Counted from the first letter of the stretch, positions 33,693 through 43,323 are shown. The stretch: DNA of 64,000 nucleotides from JBGTSJ01 sp041940305 (GCA_041940305.1 JBGTSJ010000004.1:186001-250000); one strand, 5' to 3'. A program made the numbers and translations. The notes: generated by a model not told the origin, from the sequence alone.

Positions 33693-33861
33693 GGGTGATC
33701 TCCCCGGCTGAATTGCGACTCAATCGAATGTAACCGGTCCAGGCGGTGCAGGGAAATCGTCGTTGAATGAGACGGGCGCACCTCATCTTGCCCGCATTCT
33801 CCGGCCCTTGTAGACTTCCGGGCCTTCAGGGACGGGGTCTGCGAAGACAGGGGAGGTCGCC

Positions 33862-35436
33862 GTGCGCCGCAAGCGCTCGATTCGCCGCAAGATGATCGTC
33901 GGGCTGTGCCTGGTGCTGCTGATGTTGTGCGCACTGGCCGCCAGCAGCGTCTCGGGAGTCTCATCGTACCGCGGCATGGTCCGGGACCTCGAACTCGGAT
34001 TGCAAGGTGCTCCGCGCGGGACCGACCTGACTGCGGCGCTGGGATTGCTGATCGAACCACTTTCGCTGGAGTATCCCGAGCGCGGCACAGCGGCGGAGCA
34101 GAAGTTGTTCAACGATCGCCAGCGCGCGAGTCTCCGCTCCGCCGTTGCGACGGCCCGCACGCGCATTACGGAGTTCCAGCAGAAGCTGCAGTCGATGCCG
34201 CAGTCGGCGACGCATCGCCAGCAGGAAGAGAAGCTGCATCGTCCGCTGTTCGCCAAAATCGACGGCAACCTGCGGGCGATCGAAGGGGTCATCGACGCTC
34301 ACGATTTCGCCGAGCGCCGCGAGCCATACGTGCAGGACATTCTCCGCGTCACCGCACAGTCGCTCCGCACGGCGGAGTCGCTGCCGGACCCCTCGCGTGA
34401 ACTGCTCAACCGCCTCGATCAGGCGCGCACCAATTACCGCTGGCATCTGGGTCTGGTGTGGGGAGCCGGAATCGCCACGCTCACGCTGCTGCTCAATCTC
34501 GTGGGCTGCGTGAACCGCTGGATCGTGTATCCCATCCGCGAACTGCATCTGGGTGCGCGGCGGGTGGCTGACGGCGACTTCGAGTACCGGCTGCAGGTCG
34601 CCACCAACGACGAAATGGCCGAACTCGCGCACGACTTCAACCAGATGACGTCCCGCTTTCAGGCCATCAAGAGCGATCTCGACCGGCAGGTGAAGGAGCG
34701 GGTCAAGCAGCTCATCCGCAGCGAACGGCTGGCGGGACTCGGCTTTCTCTCCTACGGGGTGGCGCACGAGATCAACAATCCGCTCTCCGCGATCGCGATG
34801 GCGGCCGAGTCGCTGGAGTACCGCGTGCAGGACTGGCTCCCGCAGGACCGCTCCGACGACGCCGAGGAAGTCCGCGAGTACCTGCGGATGATCCAGACCG
34901 AATCCCAGCGCTGCCGGCAGATCACCGAGAAACTTCTCGACTTCGCCCGGGGCCGTGAGGGGGAACGGAACCTCTACGACATCACCGCCATCGTGCGGGA
35001 GGTCGTGGGCATGACGCGGCATCTCGGAAAGTTCCGCGATCGCACGATCGACATCGACCGCGAATCTCCGTGCTATGCCTGGGTCAACGGCCCGGAGATC
35101 AAACAGGTGGTACTCAATCTCGTTGCCAACGCACTGGAATCGACCGAGCCCGGCGGCCTGCTCTCCATCAGCATTCTCGAACGACCGGACCAGGTGGAGC
35201 TGTCGTTCACGGACAACGGCAGCGGCATGACGGTCGATGTCATCGAGCATCTGTTCGAGCCGTTCTTCACCACGAAGGAAGTCGGCAAGGGGACCGGACT
35301 GGGCCTGTCGATCAGCCAGCGGATTGTCCGCGATCACGACGGCACGCTGGAAGCCGAAAGCGACGGCCCCGGCCGCGGTTCGACGTTCCGCCTGCGGCTG
35401 CCCTCGACGGCCCCCGCCGCCGAACTCGCCGCCTGA
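33862..35436 (+). CDS. Orphan sensor histidine kinase with HAMP domain
   Basis: A 524-aa inner-membrane kinase starting at GTG 33862 behind GGGGAGG. It has an N-terminal membrane segment (MIVGLCLVLLMLCALAAS), a periplasmic helical region (about residues 35-195), a second membrane segment (LVWGAGIATLTLLLNLVG), a HAMP domain (YPIRELHLGARRVADGDFEY), a phosphoacceptor region (SYGVAHEINNPLSAIAMAAE, His present) and a HATPase_c domain with N box (LVANALES), G1 (DNGSGM) and G2 (GKGTGLGLSIS). No response regulator gene is near, so its partner is elsewhere. The convergent neighbour is an ECF sigma factor gene with 9 bases between the stop codons. Confidence 0.93.
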   Translation: MRRKRSIRRKMIVGLCLVLLMLCALAASSVSGVSSYRGMVRDLELGLQGAPRGTDLTAALGLLIEPLSLEYPERGTAAEQKLFNDRQRASLRSAVATARTRITEFQQKLQSMPQSATHRQQEEKLHRPLFAKIDGNLRAIEGVIDAHDFAERREPYVQDILRVTAQSLRTAESLPDPSRELLNRLDQARTNYRWHLGLVWGAGIATLTLLLNLVGCVNRWIVYPIRELHLGARRVADGDFEYRLQVATNDEMAELAHDFNQMTSRFQAIKSDLDRQVKERVKQLIRSERLAGLGFLSYGVAHEINNPLSAIAMAAESLEYRVQDWLPQDRSDDAEEVREYLRMIQTESQRCRQITEKLLDFARGREGERNLYDITAIVREVVGMTRHLGKFRDRTIDIDRESPCYAWVNGPEIKQVVLNLVANALESTEPGGLLSISILERPDQVELSFTDNGSGMTVDVIEHLFEPFFTTKEVGKGTGLGLSISQRIVRDHDGTLEAESDGPGRGSTFRLRLPSTAPAAELAA

Positions 35437-35445
35437 GCCGCTTCG

Positions 35446-36705
35446 TCACACCGCGGCATCCAGTTCGGCCAGCCGTCGTTCGAGGAACCGACGCTCCGGT
35501 TCCTGCCGCGCGAGTCGATGGGCATGCAGGTAGGCGTCGCGCGCCTCGACGGTGCGCCCCAGCCGCCTGCACAGATCGGCGCGCGCCGCATGGGCCAGGT
35601 GATACTCCGCAAGTGCCCCGCCGGCGATGATCCCGTCAATTAATGTGAGTCCTGCCTCGGGGCCGTCGCGCATGGCCACCGCCACGGCCCTGTTCAGTTC
35701 CACAACCGGCGATGGCTCCGCCTGCAGCAGCACGTCATACCAGCCGACAATCCGGCCCCAGTCGGTTGCTTCGGGCGTCCGCGCGGCTGCATGCACCGCC
35801 GCAATCGCGGCCTGCAGCGTGTACGTCCCGACCGCCTCCGACGCCAGAGCCTGCTCGACCAGCTCGCGCCCTTCGTCGATCAGCTCCTGATGCCATAGCG
35901 ACCGATCCTGTTCGTCGAGGAGTATCAACTCTCCGTTTGGAGTGGTGCGGGCGGCGCGGCGTGACTCGTGCAGCAGCATCAGCGCGAGCAGTCCGATGAC
36001 TTCGCCTTCCGGCAGCAGTTGGCGCAACAGCCGCGCCAGGCGGATCGCTTCGCCGGAGAGATCGGCCCGCGTCAGCGACTCACCGGACGACGCGGAGTAC
36101 CCCTCGTTGAACACCAGATAGATGACCTGCAGCACCGCGTCGAGGCGTTCCGGCAGATCGGCGCGGGAAGGGACCTGGTAAGGGATCTTCGCGCTCTTGA
36201 TCTTGTTCTTCGCGCGCACGATCCGCTGCGCCAGCGTCGGGGGCGTCGTGAGAAAGGCGCTGGCGATCTCTTCCGTCGTCAGCCCGCAGACCTCGCGCAG
36301 CGTCAGTGCGATCTGCGCCTCCGGCGAGAGGGCCGGATGGCAGCATGTGAAGATCAGACGGAGCCGATCGTCCCCGACTCCCTCATCGTCAATATCGACG
36401 GGCGTCGTCCCGGCGGCGCTATCGATGCGTTCGGCGATCTGGGACAGCGACGCATCGAACCGCGCGCGGCGGCGGATCGTGTCGATGGCCCGGAACCGTC
36501 CTGCCGACACCAGCCACGCTCGAGGGTTGTCCGGCACGCCCTCTTCGGGCCAGCGCTCGACCGCCGCGGCGAACGCGTCGTGCAGGGCTTCCTCGGCGAG
36601 ATCGAAGTCCCCCAGCAACCGCACCAGCGTCGCAAACACGCGCCGCGACTCGACACGGTACACCTCATCGACGGTCCGTCGTGCATCGGAAATCGCTGCA
36701 GACAT
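35446..36705 (-). CDS. ECF42-like RNA polymerase sigma factor with C-terminal helical extension
   Basis: A 419-aa sigma factor. Region 2 is at about residues 10-80 (VFATLVRLLGDFDLAEEALH, NPRAWLVSAGRFRAIDTIRR) and region 4 at about 115-175 (ALTLREVCGLTTEEIASAFL, PPTLAQRIVRAKNKIK). The long C-terminal part (DUF6596/TPR-like, YLVFNEGYSASSGE and ARADLCRRLGRTVEARDAYL) is characteristic of the ECF42 group, in which the extension replaces an anti-sigma factor. ECF42 genes are usually next to a YCII/DUF1330-like gene; none is visible here. The start at ATG 36705 has AGGACG upstream; in-frame sequence to 36771 is unlikely protein. Confidence 0.88.
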   Translation of the reverse strand: MSAAISDARRTVDEVYRVESRRVFATLVRLLGDFDLAEEALHDAFAAAVERWPEEGVPDNPRAWLVSAGRFRAIDTIRRRARFDASLSQIAERIDSAAGTTPVDIDDEGVGDDRLRLIFTCCHPALSPEAQIALTLREVCGLTTEEIASAFLTTPPTLAQRIVRAKNKIKSAKIPYQVPSRADLPERLDAVLQVIYLVFNEGYSASSGESLTRADLSGEAIRLARLLRQLLPEGEVIGLLALMLLHESRRAARTTPNGELILLDEQDRSLWHQELIDEGRELVEQALASEAVGTYTLQAAIAAVHAAARTPEATDWGRIVGWYDVLLQAEPSPVVELNRAVAVAMRDGPEAGLTLIDGIIAGGALAEYHLAHAARADLCRRLGRTVEARDAYLHAHRLARQEPERRFLERRLAELDAAV

Positions 36706-36787
36706 CGCTTGTCGTCCTGATGTGTGCGGCCCACCGATGAGGAGCTTAGCATTCGCTGGATTGCGATTCAAGTGTTCAGTATATCGG

Positions 36788-38746
36788 TCAGGATGCGAGC
36801 GCGGCCGCAGTCAATCCGTCGGTCGCCAGCAATTGCGCTTCAACCATTTCGCGATACCGCCCGCCACGGACCAGCAGTTCGTCGTGCGTCCCCCGTTCGA
36901 TGATTCGACCCTGTTCGATGACCAGGATCAGATTGGCATCGCGAATCGTGCTCAACCGGTGGGCGATAACGAAGCAGGTGCGCCCTTCCATCAGCGTCTG
37001 CAGGCTTTGCTGGATCAGCCGCTCGCTCTCTGTGTCGAGGTTGCTGGTCGCCTCATCGAGGATCAGGATCCGGGGATCGGCCAGAACCGCGCGGGCGATG
37101 GCGATCCGCTGCCGCTGTCCGCCGCTCAGCTTGACCCCCCGCTCGCCGATCAGCGAATCGTAGCCGTCCGGCAGTTCCGCGATGAACCCGTCCGCATTGG
37201 CGACGCGAGCCGCGTGCCGCACTTCGGCCGCCGACGCTTCCCGCCGCGCATACGCAATGTTCTCCGCAATCGTACCGTCGAAGAGGAACACGTCCTGCTC
37301 CACGACCCCCAGCAGCGAGCGGTAGCTCTCCACTTCGATCGTCTGCAGATCGCGGCCGTCGAGCAGGATGCGGCCGGAGCCCGGGTCGTAGAACCGGGCG
37401 ACGAGGTTGCACAACGTCGTCTTGCCGGCGCCGCTCGGACCAACGAGCGCGACGGTCTGGCCCGGCAGTACATCCAGATCGATATCCTGCAGCGCAAAGC
37501 CGGATTCCGCCGAGTACCGGAAAGTCACGTCGTCGAACGTGATTCGACCCGCGACGTGCTCCTTCGACACTTTGACGTCATCCGGTGCGGACACCATTTC
37601 CCGCGGCTCATCCAGCAGATCGAGCACTCGATCGAGCGCCGACAGGCTGTTCTGCAGCGTGGTCGCGCTTTCGGCGAGCACGGCGAGCGGGCCGAGCAGC
37701 ATCAGCATGTAGGCCAGGAACATCATCAGGTCGCCGACCGTCAGCCGTCCTTCGAGCACGGCCGATCCGCCGTAAAACAGCAGTGCCGCCGACGCCAGCG
37801 GTATCACCGCCTCCCAGATGATCTCCACCGTCCGGGCCCACCACCAGACCGCCAGCTCCTGCCGCGCCATCAAGTCGTTGCCCGACATGAACCGCCCGCT
37901 CTCCGTCCGCTGCCGGCTGAAGGCCCGGACGACCCGCATGCCGCCGAACGCCTCGGTCGCATGCCCGTCCACTTCCATCCGCCGCGCACGGATGTCGCGA
38001 TACCGCGGCCGGATACGGTTCAGCCAGGTGCGATGCGTGAAGTACACGGCCGGCACCAGCATCAGGGCTCCCAGCAACAGCCGCCAGTCCACCCACGCCA
38101 GGATCAGCATGCTCCCCAGGAGCTGAATGATGGCCCGCCACGGGTTGTACAGCAGGCCGAAGACCAAGTCTCCGACGCTGCCGGCGTCTTCCCGCAGCAG
38201 GCTGGCGACGCCGCCAGAGCGGAGGTCGTACACCTTGCGCAGCGGCAGCCGCACGGCGTGCTCAAATACCTTCTTCCGCACCGACAGCTGCAGCCGTTTC
38301 GTCGAGCGCGTGGCGTACCATCGTCCCCAGATATGCAGCAGAATCTTGGCAAGCGACACCGCGATGACGACAGCGACCACCGCCTGCAGCATCGACCAGC
38401 GATCATTCACCTGCGGTGCATAACGCCGGATCCACTCCGGAACCGGCTCATCGCTGAGCACGTTGTCGACGACGAACTTCGTGGCCGTCGGCGGAATCAG
38501 GGCCAGCAGTGTCGCCACCGTCAGCGTTCCCAGCGCGACGCCCATCGAGCGCCGTTCCGTCGCCAGCAGCCCCCAGAACGAACGCAGCAGTTCCCGCGCA
38601 GGCCGCAGCCGCGGACGGCCCTTGCGTGAGTCGGCCGGAGCCAGCGCCCCTTCCGTCACCCCGCCCTTGCGCGACAGCCTCCGCTCTCTCAGATCGGACA
38701 GGTATTCCCGATATTGCTCGCGGCTGGACCGCGGGGTCATTTTCAT
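36788..38746 (-). CDS. ABC-type exporter, fused membrane and ATPase domains (MsbA-like)
   Basis: A 652-aa half-transporter. An unusually long cytoplasmic N-terminus of about 70 residues (SSREQYREYLSDLRERRLSR) precedes six transmembrane helices (about 70-370). The ATPase domain (about 400-640) has Walker A (VGPSGAGKTTLCNL), Q loop, signature (KLSGGQRQRIAIARAVLADP), Walker B (ILILDEATSNLDTES) and H loop (CFVIAHRLSTIRDANLI). Homodimers of such proteins export lipids, peptides or drugs; the substrate cannot be read here. The start is ATG 38746 (MKMTPRSS); ATG 38740 is two codons later. It lies 82 bases downstream of nothing else on its strand except the CPBP gene, which starts 961 bases away, so it is probably monocistronic. 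Confidence 0.92.
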   Translation of the reverse strand: MKMTPRSSREQYREYLSDLRERRLSRKGGVTEGALAPADSRKGRPRLRPARELLRSFWGLLATERRSMGVALGTLTVATLLALIPPTATKFVVDNVLSDEPVPEWIRRYAPQVNDRWSMLQAVVAVVIAVSLAKILLHIWGRWYATRSTKRLQLSVRKKVFEHAVRLPLRKVYDLRSGGVASLLREDAGSVGDLVFGLLYNPWRAIIQLLGSMLILAWVDWRLLLGALMLVPAVYFTHRTWLNRIRPRYRDIRARRMEVDGHATEAFGGMRVVRAFSRQRTESGRFMSGNDLMARQELAVWWWARTVEIIWEAVIPLASAALLFYGGSAVLEGRLTVGDLMMFLAYMLMLLGPLAVLAESATTLQNSLSALDRVLDLLDEPREMVSAPDDVKVSKEHVAGRITFDDVTFRYSAESGFALQDIDLDVLPGQTVALVGPSGAGKTTLCNLVARFYDPGSGRILLDGRDLQTIEVESYRSLLGVVEQDVFLFDGTIAENIAYARREASAAEVRHAARVANADGFIAELPDGYDSLIGERGVKLSGGQRQRIAIARAVLADPRILILDEATSNLDTESERLIQQSLQTLMEGRTCFVIAHRLSTIRDANLILVIEQGRIIERGTHDELLVRGGRYREMVEAQLLATDGLTAAALAS

Positions 38747-38891
38747 CAGGTGCAGTCTAGCAGCGGCGGCGTTCGCATGGTCGTCCAGCAGGCGCCAGTG
38801 CTGCGTCGTCGGGGTCAACAGCCGGACTGCAGATTATACGCGCCCATGACGCCGAGGGGACGGTTTGAGCACCGTCATAACCCAGTGCTCG

Positions 38892-39707
38892 TCACTCGGG
38901 AGGCTGCATCACGATGCCGACCAGCAGGTCGTAGAGAGAGTGGCAGCCGACGGTGACGCCGAATCCCCTCCGCAGAAACAGCAGCGCGAAAGTCACCCCC
39001 GCCACAGTGCGAAAAGCGAAGCTGAACCACAGCGGCCTCCCGCTCGCCACGCGGCCGATCGCCTGCGGAAACGCCGAAATCCACAACTCGTTCACGCCGG
39101 GCTCCACATAGTGCGCCGTCGCGAAGCAGAGGCTCGTCACGCTAACCGCCAGAAACATCGACAGTTTTCGCGGCAGCACCAGGCTAAACAGCAGCAGGCA
39201 CGCCGGCAGCAGCGCCAGACGGAACATCACCTCTTCGTAAATCCCCGCCCCCACGTATCCCACGGCCCGCACCGTTGCGGACGGAGGTACGATCGCATCG
39301 GCAGACACCGCCATCGCGGCTACGGCCGACTGCTCGAACGCCAGGTGCAGCAGTTGCCCCACGACGATCAGCGCCATCGCAAACAGCAGGCTCTCCGCAA
39401 ACATCCCGACCAAGGTGTCGAGCGAACAGCGCCAGGGATGACGCTCCCACAGATGCCATCCTCCCAGCAGCAGCACCACCGCCGCCGGCAGCAGCCAGGG
39501 ATGCATGAAGCCCGCCGACACCAGCCAGCCCCGCATCCAGCAGTCGGCCCCGTTCCGAAACGTCGTCGCCTGCTCTCCGCCGTAGTACAGGATCCCGAAC
39601 TCGTACAGCCCCAGCAGCGGCAGCAGGAACAGCAGCGCCGCGAGCGGCCGCTTCGCCTGCGCCCAGTAGTCGTCGGTCGTGGGAGGGGGCGCAGCCGCGC
39701 TGGACAT
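38892..39707 (-). CDS. Second CPBP-family intramembrane metalloprotease
   Basis: A 271-aa membrane protein with about eight hydrophobic segments. CPBP motifs: GAGIYEEVMFRLALLPA (EExxxR), SLCFATAHYVEPG (second motif His) and GVTVGCHSLYDLLVGI (third motif His and Asp). It is a different subgroup from the protease at 29857, with longer loops and a Trp-rich loop near residues 90-100 (GWHLWERHPWRC). The start is ATG 39707 (MSSAAAPPPTTDDYW); the frame stays open to 40151, but that upstream translation is basic, Cys-rich and not protein-like. Followed after 145 bases by the ABC exporter gene. Confidence 0.85.
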   Translation of the reverse strand: MSSAAAPPPTTDDYWAQAKRPLAALLFLLPLLGLYEFGILYYGGEQATTFRNGADCWMRGWLVSAGFMHPWLLPAAVVLLLGGWHLWERHPWRCSLDTLVGMFAESLLFAMALIVVGQLLHLAFEQSAVAAMAVSADAIVPPSATVRAVGYVGAGIYEEVMFRLALLPACLLLFSLVLPRKLSMFLAVSVTSLCFATAHYVEPGVNELWISAFPQAIGRVASGRPLWFSFAFRTVAGVTFALLFLRRGFGVTVGCHSLYDLLVGIVMQPPE

Positions 39708-40174
39708 TTCGTGAGCCGATACGCGAAACAGGCGAACGATCCGTCCGCTCAGGAAGACTGTTCTGCGTATCGGCGCATCGTGGCCGCTCCGTGCAGCTTG
39801 GGACCGGCACGCACAGCTGCGCAAGGGCGGGGCAGATTCGGAATTACTGGACCTCTGCCGATGGTTCCGCCGATTCCAGTGGTACTTGATTCTCCGGATT
39901 TTACGGCCGTAGAATGCACAGCAGGGGCAGGCTCTGCGGTTACGCGATCGGCACGGCCTGCGGGAGGGGCGTGGCAGCGCGGGGCGACGAGCGCCCGCAA
40001 AGTCTGCGCGGCTTTCCCCAACTGCCGTCACGCGTGATTCCACACGCACCAGGGCGGACGCACATGCGGATGCGACTCGGCTGTTGACGTCCGGCACGCT
40101 GTTGGACACGGATGCGCGCTTGATCCGCCGCCGCGTGCGCACGGCTCTCATCCGCGCTGGGGGAGATTCACACG
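39708..40174. other. Intergenic region between CPBP protease and serine acetyltransferase genes
   Basis: This 467-base gap separates two divergent genes. I find no gene in it on either strand. Apart from the promoter candidate at 39886-39915 it shows no hairpin or repeat I could define. If that promoter is used, the cysE leader would be about 250 bases, long enough for an RNA regulator, but I recognise no riboswitch. Confidence 0.5.
39886..39915 (+). promoter_or_regulatory. Candidate sigma-70-type promoter upstream of serine acetyltransferase gene
   Basis: TTGATT (39886-39891) and TAGAAT (39910-39915) are separated by 18 bases, within an otherwise GC-rich gap. The match to TTGACA/TATAAT is fair. 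Transcription would run toward the acetyltransferase gene at 40175. Confidence 0.3.
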
Positions 40175-41110
40175 ATGGCCACCGACTTTCGTCGCAAAGA
40201 ACAGCTGACCGATCTCACCGACCGTATCGTCGAGAGCTACCAGGAGATCGGCTCGATCAACCACCTCGGCCACTGCCCGCTCCCCAGCACCGCCGCCGTC
40301 GTTGAGTGCGTGCAGGACCTGAAGGAGGTCATTTACCCCGGCTACCGCCGACGGCAGAATCTGCACCTCGGCAACGTGACCTATTACGTCGGCGACCTGA
40401 TCGACTCCCTGCACGACCGCCTCACGCTGCAGATCGCCCGCGCACTCCGCTACGCCGACGACACCGAGGGCTCCACCGAGTGCAGCCGCTCCAAGCAGGG
40501 AGACTATGAAGCCGCCGGACAGGACCACGCGATCCGCTTCCTCGAAGCGCTCCCGGAGATTCGCACGCTCCTCGCCACCGACGTCCAGGCCGCTTACGAC
40601 GGCGACCCGGCCGCGAGCGGACTGCACGAGATCATCTTCTGCTACCCCGGCCTGGAGGCGATCACCGTCCAGCGGCTCGCGCATCAGCTCTATCTGCAGG
40701 GGGTCCCGCTCATCCCACGAATCATGGGAGAGTGGGCCCACTCGCAAACCGGCATCGACATCCACCCCGGCGCGCAGATCGGCCCGTCGTTCTTCATTGA
40801 TCACGGGACGGGCGTCGTCATCGGCGAGACCACCGAGATCGCCGCACACGTCAAGATTTATCAGGGCGTGACGCTCGGCGCACTCAGCTTCCCCAAGGAC
40901 ACCGATGGCAACATCATCCGCGGCACCAAGCGGCATCCCACCATCGAGCAGGGGGTCGTGATCTACGCCAACGCTACCATCCTCGGCGGGACGACGATCA
41001 TCGGCGCCAACTCTGTCATCGGCGCCAGCGTCTCCCTCAACAAGAGCGTTCCCCCGAACACCATCGTCACGATCGACAAGCCGTCGCTGAAGTTCCGGGA
41101 AGCATCTTGA
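40175..41110 (+). CDS. Serine O-acetyltransferase (EpsC/CysE type)
   Basis: A 311-aa enzyme that acetylates L-serine with acetyl-CoA, the first step of cysteine synthesis. The N-terminal helical domain (about 1-185) is longer than in E. coli CysE. The left-handed beta-helix of hexapeptide repeats starts at about 195 with the catalytic region TGIDIHPGAQIGPSFFIDHG, then VVIGETTEIAAHVKIYQGVT and KRHPTIEQGVVIYANATILG; the catalytic His-Asp pairs (IHPG, IDHG) are present. The EpsC-type (LHEIIFCYPGLEAITVQRLA) central motif is clear. The start at ATG 40175 follows GGGGGAGA. No cysK gene is next to it; the convergent gene is an aldehyde dehydrogenase, 52 bases away. Confidence 0.93.
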   Translation: MATDFRRKEQLTDLTDRIVESYQEIGSINHLGHCPLPSTAAVVECVQDLKEVIYPGYRRRQNLHLGNVTYYVGDLIDSLHDRLTLQIARALRYADDTEGSTECSRSKQGDYEAAGQDHAIRFLEALPEIRTLLATDVQAAYDGDPAASGLHEIIFCYPGLEAITVQRLAHQLYLQGVPLIPRIMGEWAHSQTGIDIHPGAQIGPSFFIDHGTGVVIGETTEIAAHVKIYQGVTLGALSFPKDTDGNIIRGTKRHPTIEQGVVIYANATILGGTTIIGANSVIGASVSLNKSVPPNTIVTIDKPSLKFREAS

Positions 41111-41162
41111 AGCGGCGGAGCTGAGAACACGGTCGCGCAGGTACCGGCAAGCGGGTGAAGGT

Positions 41163-42695
41163 CTATCGCGTTTTCCGTACGCGAGGCAGGATCTTTGCCA
41201 TTCGCTTCAGACCGGCGAATCGTCGACCTCCGCGGGCGTACAGGAAGTCGAGAAAGCCCCGCATTCCGGCGTAGACGTCTGGCCCGTTCGGATGCCACCA
41301 CAGGTTGCGGGAGAGAGATCCCATCGTGTCGTGGACGATGCATTGGGCCTGCGTCATTTCGTCGAAGCCCAGCCGGCCGTGCGTGCGGCCGAGGCCGGAC
41401 TGCTTGAAACCCCCCCAGGGGGTTTCTGCGAGGCCGTGGCTCATCAGGTGGTCGTTGATCATCACCACGCCGGCCTGAATCTGTCTGGCGAGTCGCTCGG
41501 CTGCTCGCTTGTCGCGCGACCAGACGGACGCCGTCAGCCCGAGATCGGAGTCGTTCGCCAGCCGCACCGCCTCCTCCATCGAGTCCACCGGCATTACGCC
41601 GACGACTGGGCCGAAGGTCTCCTCGCGCATGACGCGCATCGTGTGGTTGACGTCCGTCAGCACGCTTACCGGAAGGACACGGGCCGGCGCGTCGGTTGAG
41701 GATTCCGACTGGACGTACAGACGGGCGCCATGTGCCAGGGCCTCGTCGAGGTGGGCGCGGACAGTTTCGACCTGGGAGTCGGTCGTCATCGGCCCGATGT
41801 CGACGTCATGGGTCCCGCCGTCCGGACCGATTCGCAACGCGCGGACTCGATCACCCAGGCGTTGTAGAAACGGTTCGTAGACATCGCGATGCACGTAGAT
41901 GCGTTCGATGCCGCCGCAGGACTGGCCGGCGTTCTGGAATCCGGCCCACACGGCGCCAGCGGCGGCGCGATCGAGGTTGGCATCGGGGCAGACGAGCATC
42001 GGATCGTTGCCGCCGAGTTCCAGCACCAGCGGGGTCAGCGTCTCGGCCGCTTTGGCCATCAATTGCTTGCCGACCCGGACGGAGCCGGTGAAGAACAGCT
42101 TGTTGATCCCCGCTTCGAGGAAGGCGTCTCCGGCGATGCGGCCCGGCAGGCTGACATGGGCGAACAGACCGTCCGGCAGGCCGACATCCCGAAACAGTTG
42201 CTCGAGCGCGCGGCCCACCTGCTGCGTCTGGCTGGCAACCTTCAGCACCACGCCGTTCCCGGCCAGCAGTCCCATCACGACTTCGGAGAACGGGATTGCG
42301 AACGGATAGTTCCAGGGGGAGATGACGCCGATCACGCCGTAAGGGACGCGGTGAATCTTCGCTTTCTTGTTCCCCAGCAGGATGCTGGCCGGCTTGATCT
42401 TCTGGTCGTTCAGCCACTTCGCCGCGTGGCGGGCGTAGTAATCGGCCGCCATCGCAGCCGGCAGCACTTCGGTGGACAGGGCGTCCGTCCGCGTCTTGCC
42501 GTTGTCCTCTGAGATCGTGGCGGCCAGGTCGTCCGCCTGCTCGACGATCCGGTCCCGCACCCGCCGAATCACGGCCGCTCTGTCCTTCACCGGCGTCGCG
42601 GCCCATTTCGCCTGGGCCAACCGGGCGCGCGCGACGGCCTCTCGCACGTCGTCGGCGGTGTGCGTGTCGGATGACGGAGAGCGCTCGGCCGTCAC
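41163..42695 (-). CDS. Aldehyde dehydrogenase family protein
   Basis: A 510-aa NAD(P)-dependent aldehyde dehydrogenase. Motifs: VIGVISPWNYPFAIPFSEVV (about 122-141), KLFFTGSVRVGKQL (nucleotide loop), LELGGNDPMLV with general-base Glu at 226, and FQNAGQSCGGIERIYV with the nucleophile Cys at 260; ETFGPVVGVMP and PWGGFKQSGLGRTHG follow. The C-terminal tail of about 45 residues (LWWHPNGPDVYAGMRGFLDF) is of the kind seen in planctomycete and succinate-semialdehyde-like members. The start is GTG 42695, because it overlaps the stop of the upstream thioredoxin-like gene as GTGA and matches the family N-terminus; the frame extends upstream but through that gene. Last gene of a four-gene operon. Substrate unknown. 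Confidence 0.9.
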   Translation of the reverse strand: MTAERSPSSDTHTADDVREAVARARLAQAKWAATPVKDRAAVIRRVRDRIVEQADDLAATISEDNGKTRTDALSTEVLPAAMAADYYARHAAKWLNDQKIKPASILLGNKKAKIHRVPYGVIGVISPWNYPFAIPFSEVVMGLLAGNGVVLKVASQTQQVGRALEQLFRDVGLPDGLFAHVSLPGRIAGDAFLEAGINKLFFTGSVRVGKQLMAKAAETLTPLVLELGGNDPMLVCPDANLDRAAAGAVWAGFQNAGQSCGGIERIYVHRDVYEPFLQRLGDRVRALRIGPDGGTHDVDIGPMTTDSQVETVRAHLDEALAHGARLYVQSESSTDAPARVLPVSVLTDVNHTMRVMREETFGPVVGVMPVDSMEEAVRLANDSDLGLTASVWSRDKRAAERLARQIQAGVVMINDHLMSHGLAETPWGGFKQSGLGRTHGRLGFDEMTQAQCIVHDTMGSLSRNLWWHPNGPDVYAGMRGFLDFLYARGGRRFAGLKRMAKILPRVRKTR

Positions 42696-43303
42696 AGCGT
42701 CCAATCGTTCAGAAACTGGCAGAAGACCTCCTCGTTGTAGCTTTTCTCGTGTTCCAGTTCGGCGGTTCCCTGCGAATGCAGGAACGTGCCGTCGGGCTCC
42801 AGTACAAAGAAATGCGGATAGGCCGGAACATCCGGGTATTGCGACAGGAACGACTCCGCGTGCTCGCTGGGATACGTGACCTTCATCACGATGAAATGCT
42901 CGTCCACGAGCTGGCGGACGCGTTCGTTGGTCTCCATGTAATCGCTGATGCGGTGGCACCAGCCGCACCACTCCCCGCCAACCTGCAGCAGGATGCGCTT
43001 GTTCTCTGCGGTCGCCCGCTCGGTCGTCGCCGTCAAGTCCCCCGCCAGGTCCTGATGATCGTCGTAATGCGCGACCGAGTAGAACGGAGCGGCCGGCTTG
43101 TCGTCGGGCTCGGACTCCGCAACCGCTGCTGATTCACCGGCGGCCTCAGGTTCCAGGATCGAGGTTCCGGGCGTCGTATACGACTGGCGTTCCTCGACCA
43201 CGACCGGTGACCGCAGTGCGGGCGACTCCGGTGCACAGCCGGAAACCAACACGGCGGCGATACTGGCGGGCAGTATTACCCGCGTCGGATGAAGCGTGAT
43301 CAT
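42692..43303 (-). CDS. Thioredoxin-fold lipoprotein
   Basis: A 203-aa exported protein. The lipobox LVSGC (Cys about 23) marks a lipoprotein; an acidic, Pro-rich linker (residues about 30-80) leads into a thioredoxin-like domain with ILLQVGGEWCGWCHRISDYM, a WCGWC redox active site (CxxC), and a typical cis-Pro region (DVPAYPHFFVLEPDG). It resembles DUF255/thioredoxin_7 type proteins rather than classical thioredoxin. It should act in the periplasm as a disulfide reductase or isomerase. It starts 20 bases after the membrane protein gene and shares GTGA with the aldehyde dehydrogenase gene downstream, so translational coupling is expected. Confidence 0.88.
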   Translation of the reverse strand: MITLHPTRVILPASIAAVLVSGCAPESPALRSPVVVEERQSYTTPGTSILEPEAAGESAAVAESEPDDKPAAPFYSVAHYDDHQDLAGDLTATTERATAENKRILLQVGGEWCGWCHRISDYMETNERVRQLVDEHFIVMKVTYPSEHAESFLSQYPDVPAYPHFFVLEPDGTFLHSQGTAELEHEKSYNEEVFCQFLNDWTL

Positions 43304-43323
43304 GTTCGCGTCTCCAAATAGGG

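Noticed and set aside
36197..38629. Long plus-strand open frame of 810 codons
   Set aside because: Runs opposite the sigma factor and ABC exporter genes, whose motifs are clear; its translation is Arg/Gln/His-rich with no motif.
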